Source: Curvularia sp. ZM96 | Lineage: Eukaryota; Ascomycota; Dothideomycetes; Pleosporales; Pleosporaceae | Direction of reading: 5' to 3' | DNA length: 64,000 nt | NCBI GenBank assembly: GCA_022457065.1 | Contig: JAJGBQ010000007.1 | Coordinates: forward strand, 930,001-994,000 | Shown: in pieces, positions 53,494 through 64,000 of the stretch | How positions within the stretch are numbered: the stretch's first letter is position 1 | Layout of the letters: every line of letters begins with the position of its first letter | The notes under the pieces: generated by a model | What the model was told of the DNA's origin: nothing | The model's database searches: none | Seen by the model: the letters and a program-made list of their open reading frames with translations, nothing else | Translations under genes and position numbers: made by a program

Positions 53494-54906
53494 TTATGAG
53501 TGTTTGGCTTACGAATGCTGCGATAAACGGAGAGCCCGGTAGTCTAACGGCAGGCTAGGCAGTAGTGAGAAGGGACTCGGTAGGGGTCTGCCATGACGCG
53601 GGGCTGGAGAGGCGACACCCGAGGGTTGCGGTTTGCGGGTTTGCGGCAGAACGGAAGGCGCGTGGAGGCTCAATTCCAAGCGCAAGCTGCGTTTGTGATA
53701 CAGGCACAGGCGCGGGAAGCGGGTCAAGGGCGGCCATGTTTTGCAATGGACATTCTCCTACAGACCAAGGCGGCGGCGCGGTTGAGACGGTTTGGGTGGC
53801 GGGGCTACCCAGGCCTTTCGCTCGCCATATTGTGTGAGCGACCGCACTCTGGCCGCGCACCGGGGCTCTCCGTGGCCAGCCCGTCTGGACTGCCAACTAC
53901 GGCCGCTTGCACAGACATGGCGCATCAAACGCCTTTTGCGCCCAAAACAGTGGCGCGCATGCAACCCAATTGTGCGCCGTCGTGATGGGCTGGCTGGGGG
54001 ATGGGAGCGCCTCACGTGGGCGTGTCGGCATTTCCCCGACCCCACAAGCAGCCGTGGCTTGTCGCGGAATCAGTGGGCGCGGGCCGTGGGATGCACAGTC
54101 AAATGATGAACAATCACCTGGATCCGGCCGTGGAGGAGACCGCATTGGCTTGACTCAACGATAACACCACGAGGGACGGATGCATCAGGCTGGAGCAGCA
54201 CAGCACCCTAATGGCGGGGGATTACCAGTCCATGGCCGTGGGCCAGGTGGAATCAGGCGGCCGCTCAGTGCTGCAGAGAAGCACCAGCAAGCCTCTCTTG
54301 GCTATTGGAAACCAGAAAACAAAATAGAATCACTAGTTATAGTTGACTAGTTAGTTAGAGCACAAAGCAAAAAAGAGCCGCCGAGACCAGGCAGCAGGCG
54401 CCCATGGCAGATGGAAGGGAAGGCAGAGGCAGAGGCAGGTTCGCTATCGATAACGGCGGCGGCTCGTCGGTCACGTAACTAGCTCCGCCGACCGGGCATG
54501 AGCATCTCCAACCTCAAGTCTTCGCCAGCCTCAGCGCAGTATTACCTCGTCTCTTTCTATACCCATCACCACCAGACCCGGGCAACTCACTCGTTTGCTC
54601 CCGCTCAATCCACCTCCTTTCACCCCCGCCCCACAAACCCTGCCTTTGTGTGTTTGCTCTCTCCGCACTCGCTCGAGCACCCGCCTAATGGCGCGTTCTT
54701 GATGGCATCCAGAGGACCTCGTCAAAGGTAAATACCGCTCGCTTTACTCGACCCTTCGTCACGGCAGCAATTTCCACTGCACCGCCCAACTCCACCTCGT
54801 GCTGCCGCTGCGTCATCCTCGTCTCATTTTTGCTTTGTCGACACACAACTGCTGCAACCCACCGGCGCCACCCTTCTCGATTGCACAAGCCTAAAGTCTG
54901 AATCTC
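53494..54906. other. Divergent intergenic region, GC-rich left, leader of HECT gene right
   Basis: Overlapping frames on both strands at 53500-54160 are Arg/Pro/Gly-rich and judged spurious. About 54500-54906 is the C/T-rich 5' leader of the HECT ligase gene. An ATG at 54702 followed by a donor-like GGTAAATAC near 54727 suggests a 5' UTR intron or an upstream ORF. Confidence 0.5.
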
Positions 54907-57900
54907 ATGTCGTCCAGAGTCACTCGCTCGCAAAGGCGCCAGTCAGCCAACCCCAATTCCAGCATCAACAACAACGACAACCCCCCGCCTGCCCCATCCT
55001 CGCAGCCTCTTCCTCCGCCCCCAGCAACCCGTAAGAGGAAGTCTGCTGCGCGCGACCACAGTCCACCCCAGCTAGACAACACAGCGGCACTTTCTGCCCG
55101 TGGAGCCCGCAACAAGCGCTCCAAGATTGACCCTCAAGACCCACCCACACAACCAAAGACCCGCTCCAACAAGACAAAAGGCAAAGCCGCTGCAGCCATG
55201 TCCTCCACTGGGTCGGTGCCAAGCGCTTTTCCACGCAACCATGTGCTGACTGCAAGCAGCCCCCCGTCAGATCCCATCGACGAGAAGTCGACGCCACAGC
55301 CATCAAAACGCAGTAGAGGCGCCCGCAAGAGTGGAGCCGATAGCTCTCGGCGGCACCCAAAACCTTCCTCCCACACCGACCCCGACGCAGACACGCCCTC
55401 CGCCTCCCGCCGAAGCTCTCGAAAGTCAAACAAGATGGAAACCGACACCAACATGGATGACGCTCCTCCAGCCGGCCTTGAAGACGACGCTCGCCATTCG
55501 GGTGACGATCACAGCAGTGACGACGAGCACGCTGACGACCACCGGGACCGCTACGATCACGACGAAGACGAAGATGAGGAAGATGATGACGACGACGAAG
55601 ACGACGACGATGATGATGATGATCCTTTTACAAGTGGCTTTCTCGGACGTAACTCCCATAGCCTTTCTGCTCTCAGGCAGTTAACAGGGATCATGGCGGG
55701 CACCACACAGCGTCTACGCGGTATCCTGGAACAACTGCGTTCGCCCGACGACTCCGTACAACTGATTGCTCTCAACGAGCTTTCCGAGGTGCTCCTCATC
55801 TCTACCGAAGACAACTTGGCTGGCCACTTTTCGCCTGATGCATACGTCAAGGAGCTCGTTAAACTCATGCAACCTAATGAGTTTACCATGGAAGAGAATC
55901 CAGAGATTATGCTGCTCGCCTGCCGTTGCCTCGCAAACTTGATGGAAGCGCTCCCTCAAGCCACTGCCAACGTTGTCTACGGTGGCGCCGTCCCCGTCCT
56001 CTGCTCCAAGCTGCTCGAGATCAACTTCATCGATTTGGCTGAACAATGCTTGAGCACTTTGGAGAAGATTTCTGTCGAATTTCCGGGAGTCATTGTGCGT
56101 GAGGGCGGTCTTACCGCCTGTCTTACATTCCTCGACTTCTTCGCCACCAGCACACAGCGAACAGCAGTCACAACTGCAGCAAACTGCTGCCGTAACATCC
56201 CAGAAGATTCATTTCCCGTCGTGCGCGACGTTATGCCTATCCTAGAAAACATTTTGAACAACAACGACCAAAAGGTTGTCGAGCAGGGCTGCATCTGTGT
56301 ATCGCGGATTGTTCAGAGCTTCAAGCAGCATGAGAGCAAACTCGAAGAGCTCGTCAGCCCAGGTCTTCTACAGGCCATTCTTCGACTTCTTCTGCCGGGC
56401 ACCACAAACTTGATTGGAGCCAACATCCATACCATGTTCCTCCAGGTCCTCGCTTACACAGCCAAGGCTAGCCCACGCCTCTCTGCCGAGTTGTTGAAGA
56501 TGAACGTAGTCGACACGCTGTATCAGATTCTTACCGGCGTCTCACCTCCCAGCGGTACCGAGGATGTTGCGGCCAAAATCGACTCTGTAGTCATCATGCA
56601 AGCGCTTATCCATCGGCCCAAGGACCAGGTGTTCGAGACTTTGAATGTCATTTGCGAACTTCTACCTGATGTTCCCCAACAGGGCCTCTCATACCTCGAC
56701 GACCTGTTCGATGCTGGCTATCCTGGTGATGACTTGCTTCCTCTTTCGTCGTCGAACAAGAAGACTACAAATGAGAAGCGTGTACAACTACTGGAAGGAT
56801 GCAAGCCCGAAGTGAAGCGCTTTGCCGTCATTCTTCTACCGACCCTGACAGATGCCTACACCAGCACTGTCAACCTTAGCGTTCGACAGAAAGTACTGAC
56901 TGCCCATCTCAAGATGCTGTCAAACCTCGACATTGACATCTTGGAGGAGGCCCTACGGCCCGTACCATATGCTTCGCACTTGGCATCGATATTCACACAA
57001 CAAGACCACCCATCTCTGGTGACGTACGCTCTTCAGGCGGCTGAGCTGTTGCTTAAGCGATTGGAGTCGATATATCGCTATCAGTTCTATCGCGAGGGTG
57101 TCATTTCAGAAATCCAGCAATTAGCAAATCGTCCGTGTAAGACACTGGATGGTCGGACCAAAGAACCAAAATCCACGCTCGGTATCACCATGTCTGCCTC
57201 TGGCGATAGCACTGCGTCTTCTGCTGAACCAGAAGTTGACCCAGAAGCCGGTAACCCGAACGAAGCGGATGACATGGAAATGGGGTCCGACGGCGAGGGC
57301 GACGAAGTGGACCTCGACGATGATCCGAATGCAAGTAGTCAGAACCGAGATGAGGACGATGAATCGGACTCTTCCTCATCCTCCGATGACCAGCGTGAAC
57401 CGCCTCCAATGCCCAACATTGAAGACATCATCACCCTTCGCGCCAAAAGATTCATTGAGACGCATGAGAAGGACAGCGACAAGCCTACACGAGACAAAGC
57501 AACTGCAGTATTGGATGACCTCAAGACGCTTGCCAACGAAATCAAAGACTGCAGCTCAAAGGGTACTACGGCAAACGATTACCTGAACCTGTTCACACGA
57601 TTGGCATCTTATTTTGAGGGCGATGCGCTCGAGAGTATCACTAGTTATGAGCTCAAGTCGTCCAAGATTGTTGAAGTGCTGTTGGACGTTTTCTCTAAGC
57701 CTGTCTCGTCAAAGGATGTCGATCCTCGACCTATATTTTTGGAGGCCTTCATGGGTGGAAGCAGCCAGAGTAAGATCAAGACGGCCAGCACAGCATCTCC
57801 GGCAACGCCTTTCAGCGTTTTGGTCCACAAACTTCAAGATCTGCTCAGTAGGTCTGAGCATTTCGACGTTATCACTGTGCACCAAAACATGTACGATAGT

Positions 57901-60648
57901 CGAGGCAGCGCGACCTCTATGCTAGCTAAGCAACTTCGGCTGAAGCTTGTTGCTGATGAGGATTCCGGAATTCCCAAGACATACCGAAACATCATGGTGT
58001 CCATCCATGCTATTGCGACGTTCAAAGCCTTGGATGACTACCTTCGTCCTCGCATCAGCCTTGCAGATCGGCCCCGCCCAGCTCAACCAAGAGACCAATT
58101 CGCTCGTGATCAGTTTGAAGCCATGTACGCCCAGGCTCTCGCTGAAGGTCGTGCACCTCCACCTCCTCGAACACCATCTGATCCAGCGAGCCGTGCGCCC
58201 AAAAAGTCCTCACGTTCTAAGCCAGGCCCGCCAGATTCACCTCAACCAGGACCTAGCTCTGCTACGCGTGAAAAGACGCGACGATCGAGCAGGCGCCAGC
58301 AACAGAACCCTCCGCTGCCACCACCGCCCCCACCACCCGCTATGCCTCGCTCCAACAGCAGCCAGGATCCTGTTGAATGCGCCGACGAGGCCCAGCTTTC
58401 CGACCCCGAGTCCATGGACGAGGATAGCGCCTTGAACGCTATTGTAGATGATCTAGAGGAGGATTTGGACGAAGACATGCCAGACCCCTCTGCGGTCAGC
58501 GTTGAAGTTGCATCGACAGGGAAAGCGACCGCTCACCAGGAAGATGGCACAAGGATTGCAACGCCAGTGCAGGGCACACCAATGGCAAAGCCGCCCTCGG
58601 AGACCAGGACTCCCGCTTCACGACTGTCTGCCCTGTTACAGAGTTCCGCCATGCGACAGAGTCTAGGAGGGGCGGCTAGTGCTCTCTCATATGCTGCCGC
58701 CGTTCAATCCACTCCTCAGGACTGGCACATCGAGTTCAGTGTAAACGACCAGCCCCTCTCCAATGAGACAACCATCTACCGTGCCGTGCACTTCACGCGA
58801 CCTCAGCCATCAGAAGGCCCACAGCGCTCGGTATGGAATGGTATCCATACAATCAAATTCAAACGGGTACAGGGTCCACCACCGAGCGAATCCAGCTCCT
58901 TGACGCCGCCCCCAGAATCAAAGTCTGAAGCTTCAGGCATGCCAGCTTCGTTGGATCAGCACCCCGTGACATCGGGTATCCTCAGGCTGCTCAGTATACT
59001 GCATGGATTGAATTCGCATCTAGACGATATTCTTTTGGCAAACAAGGAGCAGATCAAAGTGAATGCCGAGCCACTTTCGCAGTTTGTCAACACAAAGCTT
59101 ACAGCGAAGCTCAATCGTCAACTTGAAGAGCCTCTCATTGTGGCCAGCAACTGTCTTCCCAGCTGGAGTGAGGACCTTGCTCGCTTTTATCCGTTCTTGT
59201 TCCCATTCGAGACTCGCCATCTCTTCCTGCAATCGACTTCCTTTGGCTATTCACGATCGATGACCCGATGGCAGAACTCGCAGCCGACAAGCGATTCACG
59301 AAGTGACCGCCACCGAGATGAGCGGCCCTTCTTGGGCAGACTGCAACGCCAGAAGGTCCGTATATCAAGATCACGCATTCTTGAGTCTGCAATGAAGGTC
59401 ATGCAGCTGTACGGACACTCTGCCAGTGTCTTGGAGGTTGAGTATTTCGAAGAAGTAGGAACGGGCCTGGGACCAACCCTTGAATTTTACTCGACTGTGT
59501 CACGCGAGTTCTCCAAGAAGAAGCTCAAGCTCTGGCGAGAGAACGAATCCAACGACAATGACGAATACGCTTTCGGCAAGCGAGGCCTATACCCGGCGCC
59601 AATGAGTGAAGAAGAAGCAAACAGCGAGAATGGTGAGAAGCGTCTCGAGTTATTCAAAGTCCTCGGCAAATTCGTGGCCCGTTCCATGCTGGACTCCCGC
59701 ATCATCGACATCTCCTTCAATCCAACATTCTTCCGCATTAGCGATGGTTCCAGCACAGCAGTCATGCCATCTCTCGGGGCTATCAAGACTGTCGACGAGG
59801 GTTTGGCTAAATCTCTGCTACTGCTCAAGCAGTTTGCCGACGCTAAGAAGAAGGTTGAGGACAGTGACATGAGCCCAGAAGAAAAGGCTGTAGCGCTTCA
59901 AGAAATCGTCATACATGACTGCACAGTCGAGGACCTAGCATTAGACTTCACGCTACCCGGCTATGATTCGATTGAGCTGATCGAAAATGGTGCAAACACA
60001 CCTGTCACAATCGACAACGTCGACACCTACGTCGACAAAGTCATTGATTTTACTTTAGGCTCCGGTGTCGAGCGCCAGGCAAATGCTTTCCGTGAGGGTT
60101 TCACAGAAGTATTCCCGTATTCTGCACTCAAGGCCTTCACTCCCGACGAGCTTGTCATGCTCTTTGGCAGGACCGACGAAGACTGGTCCCTCGAAAGTAA
60201 GTTCCGAATACCCTTGGAAACGTATGGCAATGCTAACGATACCCCAGCACTCATGGACTCGATCAAGGCGGACCACGGCTACAATCTTGACAGCAAGAGC
60301 GTGCGCAACCTGCTGGCTACCATGAGCGAATTTAACGCGCAAGAGCGTCGAGACTTTTTGCAATTCATTACTGGCAGCCCCAAGCTTCCGATTGGAGGTA
60401 GGTTCTACGCGATTGTTCTACCGAAGAAAGCGCATGCTAACTCTTTCACAGGCTTCAAGGCTCTCACACCAATGTTTACAGTCGTTTGCAAGCCCAGCGA
60501 GCCACCATTCACATCCGACGACTATCTTCCTTCTGTTATGACCTGTGTCAACTATCTCAAGATGCCAGATTACAGCAGCATCGAAGTGTTGCGCGAAAAG
60601 CTGAGTGTTGCGATCCGTGAAGGCCAGGGTGCTTTCCATCTTTCTTAG
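54907..60648 (+). CDS. UFD4: Ufd4/TRIP12-type HECT E3 ubiquitin ligase
   Basis: The open frame is 1,913 codons, but two in-phase introns should be removed: 60197-60247 (51 bp, GTAAGT...GCTAAC...CCCCAG) and 60398-60451 (54 bp, GTAGGT...GCTAAC...TTCACAG). This restores the conserved DWSLE-T-LMDSIKADHGYN and SPKLPIGG-FKALTPMF. The spliced protein is 1,878 aa. Order: a disordered basic/Ser/Pro N-terminus (1-215), an Asp/Glu run (about 215-240), Armadillo-like helical repeats (about 250-700: LLACRCLANLMEALPQATAN, ANCCRNIP), acidic linkers, a WWE-like/linker region, and a C-terminal HECT domain. The catalytic Cys is in SVMTCVNYLKMPDYSS, 34 residues from the end, and AFHLS is the terminus. Ufd4 polyubiquitinates N-terminal ubiquitin-fusion (UFD) and N-degron substrates with Ubr1. 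ATG 54907 gives MSSRVTRSQRR, the usual start for fungal orthologues. Confidence 0.95.
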   Translation: MSSRVTRSQRRQSANPNSSINNNDNPPPAPSSQPLPPPPATRKRKSAARDHSPPQLDNTAALSARGARNKRSKIDPQDPPTQPKTRSNKTKGKAAAAMSSTGSVPSAFPRNHVLTASSPPSDPIDEKSTPQPSKRSRGARKSGADSSRRHPKPSSHTDPDADTPSASRRSSRKSNKMETDTNMDDAPPAGLEDDARHSGDDHSSDDEHADDHRDRYDHDEDEDEEDDDDDEDDDDDDDDPFTSGFLGRNSHSLSALRQLTGIMAGTTQRLRGILEQLRSPDDSVQLIALNELSEVLLISTEDNLAGHFSPDAYVKELVKLMQPNEFTMEENPEIMLLACRCLANLMEALPQATANVVYGGAVPVLCSKLLEINFIDLAEQCLSTLEKISVEFPGVIVREGGLTACLTFLDFFATSTQRTAVTTAANCCRNIPEDSFPVVRDVMPILENILNNNDQKVVEQGCICVSRIVQSFKQHESKLEELVSPGLLQAILRLLLPGTTNLIGANIHTMFLQVLAYTAKASPRLSAELLKMNVVDTLYQILTGVSPPSGTEDVAAKIDSVVIMQALIHRPKDQVFETLNVICELLPDVPQQGLSYLDDLFDAGYPGDDLLPLSSSNKKTTNEKRVQLLEGCKPEVKRFAVILLPTLTDAYTSTVNLSVRQKVLTAHLKMLSNLDIDILEEALRPVPYASHLASIFTQQDHPSLVTYALQAAELLLKRLESIYRYQFYREGVISEIQQLANRPCKTLDGRTKEPKSTLGITMSASGDSTASSAEPEVDPEAGNPNEADDMEMGSDGEGDEVDLDDDPNASSQNRDEDDESDSSSSSDDQREPPPMPNIEDIITLRAKRFIETHEKDSDKPTRDKATAVLDDLKTLANEIKDCSSKGTTANDYLNLFTRLASYFEGDALESITSYELKSSKIVEVLLDVFSKPVSSKDVDPRPIFLEAFMGGSSQSKIKTASTASPATPFSVLVHKLQDLLSRSEHFDVITVHQNMYDSRGSATSMLAKQLRLKLVADEDSGIPKTYRNIMVSIHAIATFKALDDYLRPRISLADRPRPAQPRDQFARDQFEAMYAQALAEGRAPPPPRTPSDPASRAPKKSSRSKPGPPDSPQPGPSSATREKTRRSSRRQQQNPPLPPPPPPPAMPRSNSSQDPVECADEAQLSDPESMDEDSALNAIVDDLEEDLDEDMPDPSAVSVEVASTGKATAHQEDGTRIATPVQGTPMAKPPSETRTPASRLSALLQSSAMRQSLGGAASALSYAAAVQSTPQDWHIEFSVNDQPLSNETTIYRAVHFTRPQPSEGPQRSVWNGIHTIKFKRVQGPPPSESSSLTPPPESKSEASGMPASLDQHPVTSGILRLLSILHGLNSHLDDILLANKEQIKVNAEPLSQFVNTKLTAKLNRQLEEPLIVASNCLPSWSEDLARFYPFLFPFETRHLFLQSTSFGYSRSMTRWQNSQPTSDSRSDRHRDERPFLGRLQRQKVRISRSRILESAMKVMQLYGHSASVLEVEYFEEVGTGLGPTLEFYSTVSREFSKKKLKLWRENESNDNDEYAFGKRGLYPAPMSEEEANSENGEKRLELFKVLGKFVARSMLDSRIIDISFNPTFFRISDGSSTAVMPSLGAIKTVDEGLAKSLLLLKQFADAKKKVEDSDMSPEEKAVALQEIVIHDCTVEDLALDFTLPGYDSIELIENGANTPVTIDNVDTYVDKVIDFTLGSGVERQANAFREGFTEVFPYSALKAFTPDELVMLFGRTDEDWSLESKFRIPLETYGNANDTPALMDSIKADHGYNLDSKSVRNLLATMSEFNAQERRDFLQFITGSPKLPIGGRFYAIVLPKKAHANSFTGFKALTPMFTVVCKPSEPPFTSDDYLPSVMTCVNYLKMPDYSSIEVLREKLSVAIREGQGAFHLS

Positions 60649-62431
60649 AACGTGTGCAATGGGTGCTGGAATTTTCTTTTGGAGGATAGGGGAAGATGTA
60701 TGAATACCCTGGGAGATTACTGCTTTCTTTAGGCGTGTGTGGGCCGGAATATTGATATCCACGGCTTTTGGAGATACAGACGGCTCTGTTTCTTTTCTTC
60801 TTCTTTAAAGCATGCATGAATTGAACGCTTCTTAAGACATGTATCAAATGGGCCTTTCGTTTCTTTTCCAATGTATGCATTGCGGGTAGTTTTCTATCTT
60901 CTTCGTTCTTTTTGGGAAGGGGGTGGTGGATCGGGCGTTTAAAGCGCAAACGGTTTCTTTTTTGCTTCCACTCATTCTGGCTTTGGCACAGAGAGTAGTT
61001 AGTCAGGTAGGGTTGGTTCTGTGACGAAGTGCAGAACCATTAGAATCGCAGAACATATCTTACTCTCTTTCTCTCTCTTCTTTATCTTGTCATTTTCTTC
61101 TGCTTAGAGTGCATATTCTTTTTGGCCCAAACCAAGTAAAGTAAGAGAGCCAGGTAAATAGGTAGGTATCCAGAAATGTGGAAAAACGCGCGATTTAAAC
61201 GACCAATCTACACAAACGACATTTTCATGAACTTTTTCCGCTTTTTCTCTCTTTTCCTTTTTTCGTTCAGATAGATGATCCAAGGACCCTTGGATCTTCT
61301 CTTCTACTAATCGCTTTTTTCCTTTCCTTCCTCTCCCTGGCTTTCTAAAACCACACCCCCAAGCCTCTAGCCCTCCTCTCAAGCACACATATATACATAC
61401 ATACACACATCCATCCACACATCCCCAGCCTCCAAGCCAAGGCGCTGTCTTACTTACCAGCAGAGAGAAAGAGAGGAAGAGAGGCCCAGCGCAGCCATTG
61501 ACGTGCGTTGCGCACAACGCAGACGCTCGCACCACCCGCTTGTCCGTCCATTGTCTGTTTCTTGTCTCCACAGTTTATTTTAAACATCTACATGACATGA
61601 CATGACATGTGCAGTGACCATGGGGAGGGGGGAGCGTGTGCCGTTGCATGGCCTCTACTTTTGTATCTCCCTCCACCCGCCGCTGCACTCGTTTCGATGG
61701 AGCGGATTGGGAATGTGTGAGTTGGTTGGTTGATTGGTTGATTGGTTGGTCGAGGGGCGAGCGGGCAGGCGGGCGGGGGGGAGATTGGGTCATTGTAGAT
61801 CTCCCTTTCGTATCTGCGCTGTGTACCTATATTCGCATTCAGCATTTTCCTTATTCACTCTTTATCGAAATCGGAAATGGGTGGTTTTGAGCTGAGAGAC
61901 AGAGAGACCGTGTCCCATTGCATTTTGATTTTTTGCCATGTCGTAGACGTTTGTTGGGATGGGAAGAGGTGGTGGTGGGGAAGGGAATGACTCGCTGGTT
62001 AAGGAGAGAGGCTGTGCGGTGCGGTGGGTTGCTTGTTTGTTGTACGTGCAGAAGGGGGATTATGGAGATGAAAATCAGTCGTGTTCATAATCCTTTATTG
62101 GAAACGGTTCTCCTGATTGTTTAATACAGACGCGCGTGCGCGTGCGCGGTTGCTTTAGGGCTTTGCTTTTCCCCCCGTCTCGCCTATCGTCTGTTCTTTC
62201 TTCCTCTCTCTGTCCCCTATTATGCTTTATTGGTGATTGTTTCTTTTTTCTCTTGTTTATTTTCTACTTGTTATATCTTACCTGTTTATTCGCTGACTCG
62301 CTCGCCCGTTCACGCCGTTTTCTGTGAATCTCGTCTTCTCCTCCCCGTTTACCGTTCTGAGATTCGCAAAACGTCCAGAGACCAAGTCATTTACCTTTCC
62401 TCTCCCCAACTGGACCGTCGTCGAAACCACA
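60649..62431. other. 3' UTR of HECT gene and long T-rich leader of the next gene, with microsatellites
   Basis: Pyrimidine-rich, with a CATGA pentanucleotide repeat at 61591-61609 (3.8 units), an (AC/AT)n stretch at about 61385-61430 and GGTT/GATT repeats near 61720-61750. No frame is convincing. Confidence 0.5.
61591..61609. repeat. CATGA microsatellite, 3.8 units
   Basis: Four consecutive CATG(A) units with no interruption, in non-coding DNA. Confidence 0.85.
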
Positions 62432-62818
62432 ATGCCTTCGTCTGCGCACTTTGGTGCGGTCCTGGTTGCCCGCGATGAATCGCATGGCTGGTCGATCTTT
62501 GAGAACGACACACAGAAACGCGGGTTTATCATCGTTATTGTACTCAGCCTTTTCGCTACGATCGGCATGCTCGGACTCATTCTCACACTCGTCGTGCTGA
62601 AGAATAGGCGGGATCGCAAGAAGAAGGCGAGAATGGATGCGACTAAGGCGACGGTGTGGCCGGGAACAAAGGGGCGGTACCAGAAGCTCGAAGAAGAAGA
62701 GAAGGATGGCGTGTGGAGTGCGGAAATGGAGATGGATGATAGAGGGGTGTACAGTGGTAGGGGATATGGGGAAAGTGCTGCTGATGCGGACAAAGAACCA
62801 TATAGGCCGGTGAAATGA
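62432..62818 (+). CDS. Small single-pass membrane protein (128 aa), function unknown
   Basis: The ATG at 62432 gives MPSSAHFGAVLVARDESHGW, then one strong membrane helix (about 28-55, GFIIVIVLSLFATIGMLGLI...VVLK) followed by a basic stop-transfer NRRDRKKKAR. The acidic cytosolic tail has a Tyr-containing RYQKLEEEEKDGVW block. A longer frame to 62324 starts with GTG and would not be used in a fungus. Short N-terminus, one helix and a positive-inside tail support a genuine gene. The overall shape resembles the small membrane protein at 36846-37337, but I see no sequence relationship. Confidence 0.62.
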   Translation: MPSSAHFGAVLVARDESHGWSIFENDTQKRGFIIVIVLSLFATIGMLGLILTLVVLKNRRDRKKKARMDATKATVWPGTKGRYQKLEEEEKDGVWSAEMEMDDRGVYSGRGYGESAADADKEPYRPVK

Positions 62819-63666
62819 GAGTTTGAGACACGCCCAAGGATGCAAAGAGAGGCGGACGGTGTGAAGCTTGATGCGCCTCCATCAGATTGAAGAAATCAAG
62901 CCATGGGCTGGGGGTTCTTTCGACTTTTTGGCGTTATTCCGTCGTGTTTGCTGGGAATAGGAAACGGAAACACAGTTCTTACTGTGGAGTTCTCTTTAGG
63001 TCCTCAAAGAATCATTCGCGCAGCCTTGTCCAGCCCAACCTCGCTATTCGACCATCGATTTATTATACTGGGCTGCGGACAGCTTCCACTATGGATTTCA
63101 GCAGCCCTAGCGGCAATGGTACCAGAGGAAAAAACGAAAGACACCCTGTGAGCAGGATCCATAATCTAATGGACCCGTGCCTTACCGTTGCTAGACTATA
63201 AACGGTTCCTGGGATAATCTTATTCATCGACTGCCTTTGACTGGCAAAACACGAAACCTTCTCGTTCTAAACTCTGCACCATTACGTTTCTTTCTCGAAG
63301 ACGCTACCAATAAATCATTACATTTACTTATTTTCTTTCATCCCGGCATACTCAAAAACGTCTTTAAACAAATAGCTACGCCCTTGTGCAATCCGACGTC
63401 TGAAGGGTCGCTCGGGTTGTTTTAGTTAGCAAAAATATACTATAAACTGAGTAGCCGATTCATTCGCCTGTCGTGTATGTGTCATTTCATCTTGGATACA
63501 GAGCGTTTATCAGAAATAGATCAACTAGCCTCAAGGGATCAATGCTCCTATCAAAATTCGTATTCTATACACCGTGGTCCCTACATAGGTCCCTTTCTTA
63601 GGCTACTATACTCTTTCTGAAAACCAGTGCGCTTCTGCTGATTTGAGCCGTTCTACCTGCATGCCC
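62819..63666. other. Convergent 3' flanks, nothing seen
   Basis: Between the small membrane protein (plus) and the SET-domain gene (minus). AT-rich toward the right; no supported gene. Confidence 0.5.
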
Positions 63667-64000
63667 TCAGGACTGTCCGTTCCTCTCTGCCAGCATCTCC
63701 TCAATGTGCCTGTTTAACCAATACTTCCTCAGCGTCTCAACTGGCATATCCTTTGCGCCCGTGATTTGGCCCCTGCAGTCCGAGGTTTTGCAAAGGCAAT
63801 CAAAAGGCTGTGCCATGCTCCATTCCGTGCTTGGATAGAAGAATGTCAACTCATCGCCCTCTTTCAATCCCCCACCCTCCTCGCTAACTCTGACCTCCCA
63901 TCTCTCCATGTCAAAAACCAGACTGGGTTTGCAGCTGTGATTAATGTACAAGAGATCGCAGTTGAGCTCAATGTGTAGGTTGCGGCCAGCTTGGACGGAT
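63667..64000 (-). CDS. SET-domain protein, 3' part (runs off the window)
   Basis: The frame is open from the window edge to a stop at 63667, about 111 residues, the C-terminal portion of a SET domain. The catalytic signature is LLYINHSCKPSLVFDM (N-H-S-C motif that binds S-adenosylmethionine), followed by GDELTFFYPSTEWSM, the GE/DELTxxY element. A post-SET-like FDCLCKTSDCRGQITGA has three Cys. This short type, with its Y-P-S-T-E-W variant, is common among small fungal SET proteins of unknown substrate. It may methylate lysines of histones or other proteins. The N-terminal half and start codon are outside the window. Confidence 0.88.
   Translation of the reverse strand, partial: SVQAGRNLHIELNCDLLYINHSCKPSLVFDMERWEVRVSEEGGGLKEGDELTFFYPSTEWSMAQPFDCLCKTSDCRGQITGAKDMPVETLRKYWLNRHIEEMLAERNGQS

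Noticed and set aside
62324..62431. N-terminal extension of the small membrane protein
   Set aside because: Needs a GTG start, which fungi do not normally use; the ATG at 62432 gives a sensible protein.

Overview
The window is nuclear DNA of a filamentous ascomycete. Genes are split by short introns (about 46-94 bp) with GT...AG ends and fungal branch sites (CTAAC or CTGAC) just before the acceptor. Recognisable products are typical of Pezizomycotina: Ayg1-type pigment hydrolase, ExgD-type glucanase, QIP-like exonuclease, PNP_UDP immune-type protein, Dug2 and Ufd4/TRIP12. The overall flavour suggests Dothideomycetes, probably Pleosporales, but that is inference. No rRNA, intact tRNA or CRISPR was seen. 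All coordinates come from reading the sequence by eye; exon joins were checked for frame but not against transcripts.

Layout. 1-484: 5' end of a PTR2 peptide transporter (minus). 485-2789: no gene. 2790-5090: a 766-aa fungal protein of unknown function, bracketed by a short inverted repeat and followed by a foldback (MITE-like) element at 5616-5943. 6215-7171: PPOX-family protein. 7965-13009: a divergent pair. One member is a helical-bundle + pseudokinase + SEL1-like protein (minus), the other a kinase with intact catalytic motifs (plus). 13500-14030: small Ala-rich protein. 14752-18296: Dug2. 19836-21192: conserved membrane protein. 23390-26471: PNP_UDP-domain protein of the fungal NLR type. 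26935-31795: Ayg1-like hydrolase, membrane alpha/beta hydrolase, QIP-like exonuclease. 34562-35839: F-box protein. 38340-39995: Cue2-like CUE/DUF1771/SMR nuclease. 41199-50797: three secreted proteins (one a long Gly/Ala/Asn/Thr repeat protein, two small Cys-containing proteins) around an ExgD-type glucanase. 52359-53493: NMN adenylyltransferase. 54907-60648: Ufd4/TRIP12 HECT ligase. 62432-62818: small membrane protein. 63667-64000: 3' end of a SET-domain gene.

Most interesting. The 7.9-13.0 kb divergent pair looks like a fungal parallel of the animal RIPK3/MLKL arrangement: an active-looking kinase next to a four-helix-bundle pseudokinase that has lost its HRD and DFG residues. With the PNP_UDP protein and the 766-aa orphan nearby, the left 27 kb reads as accessory, immunity-like sequence. 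The right part is largely housekeeping genes plus a gene-poor, AT-richer stretch that carries the secreted proteins.
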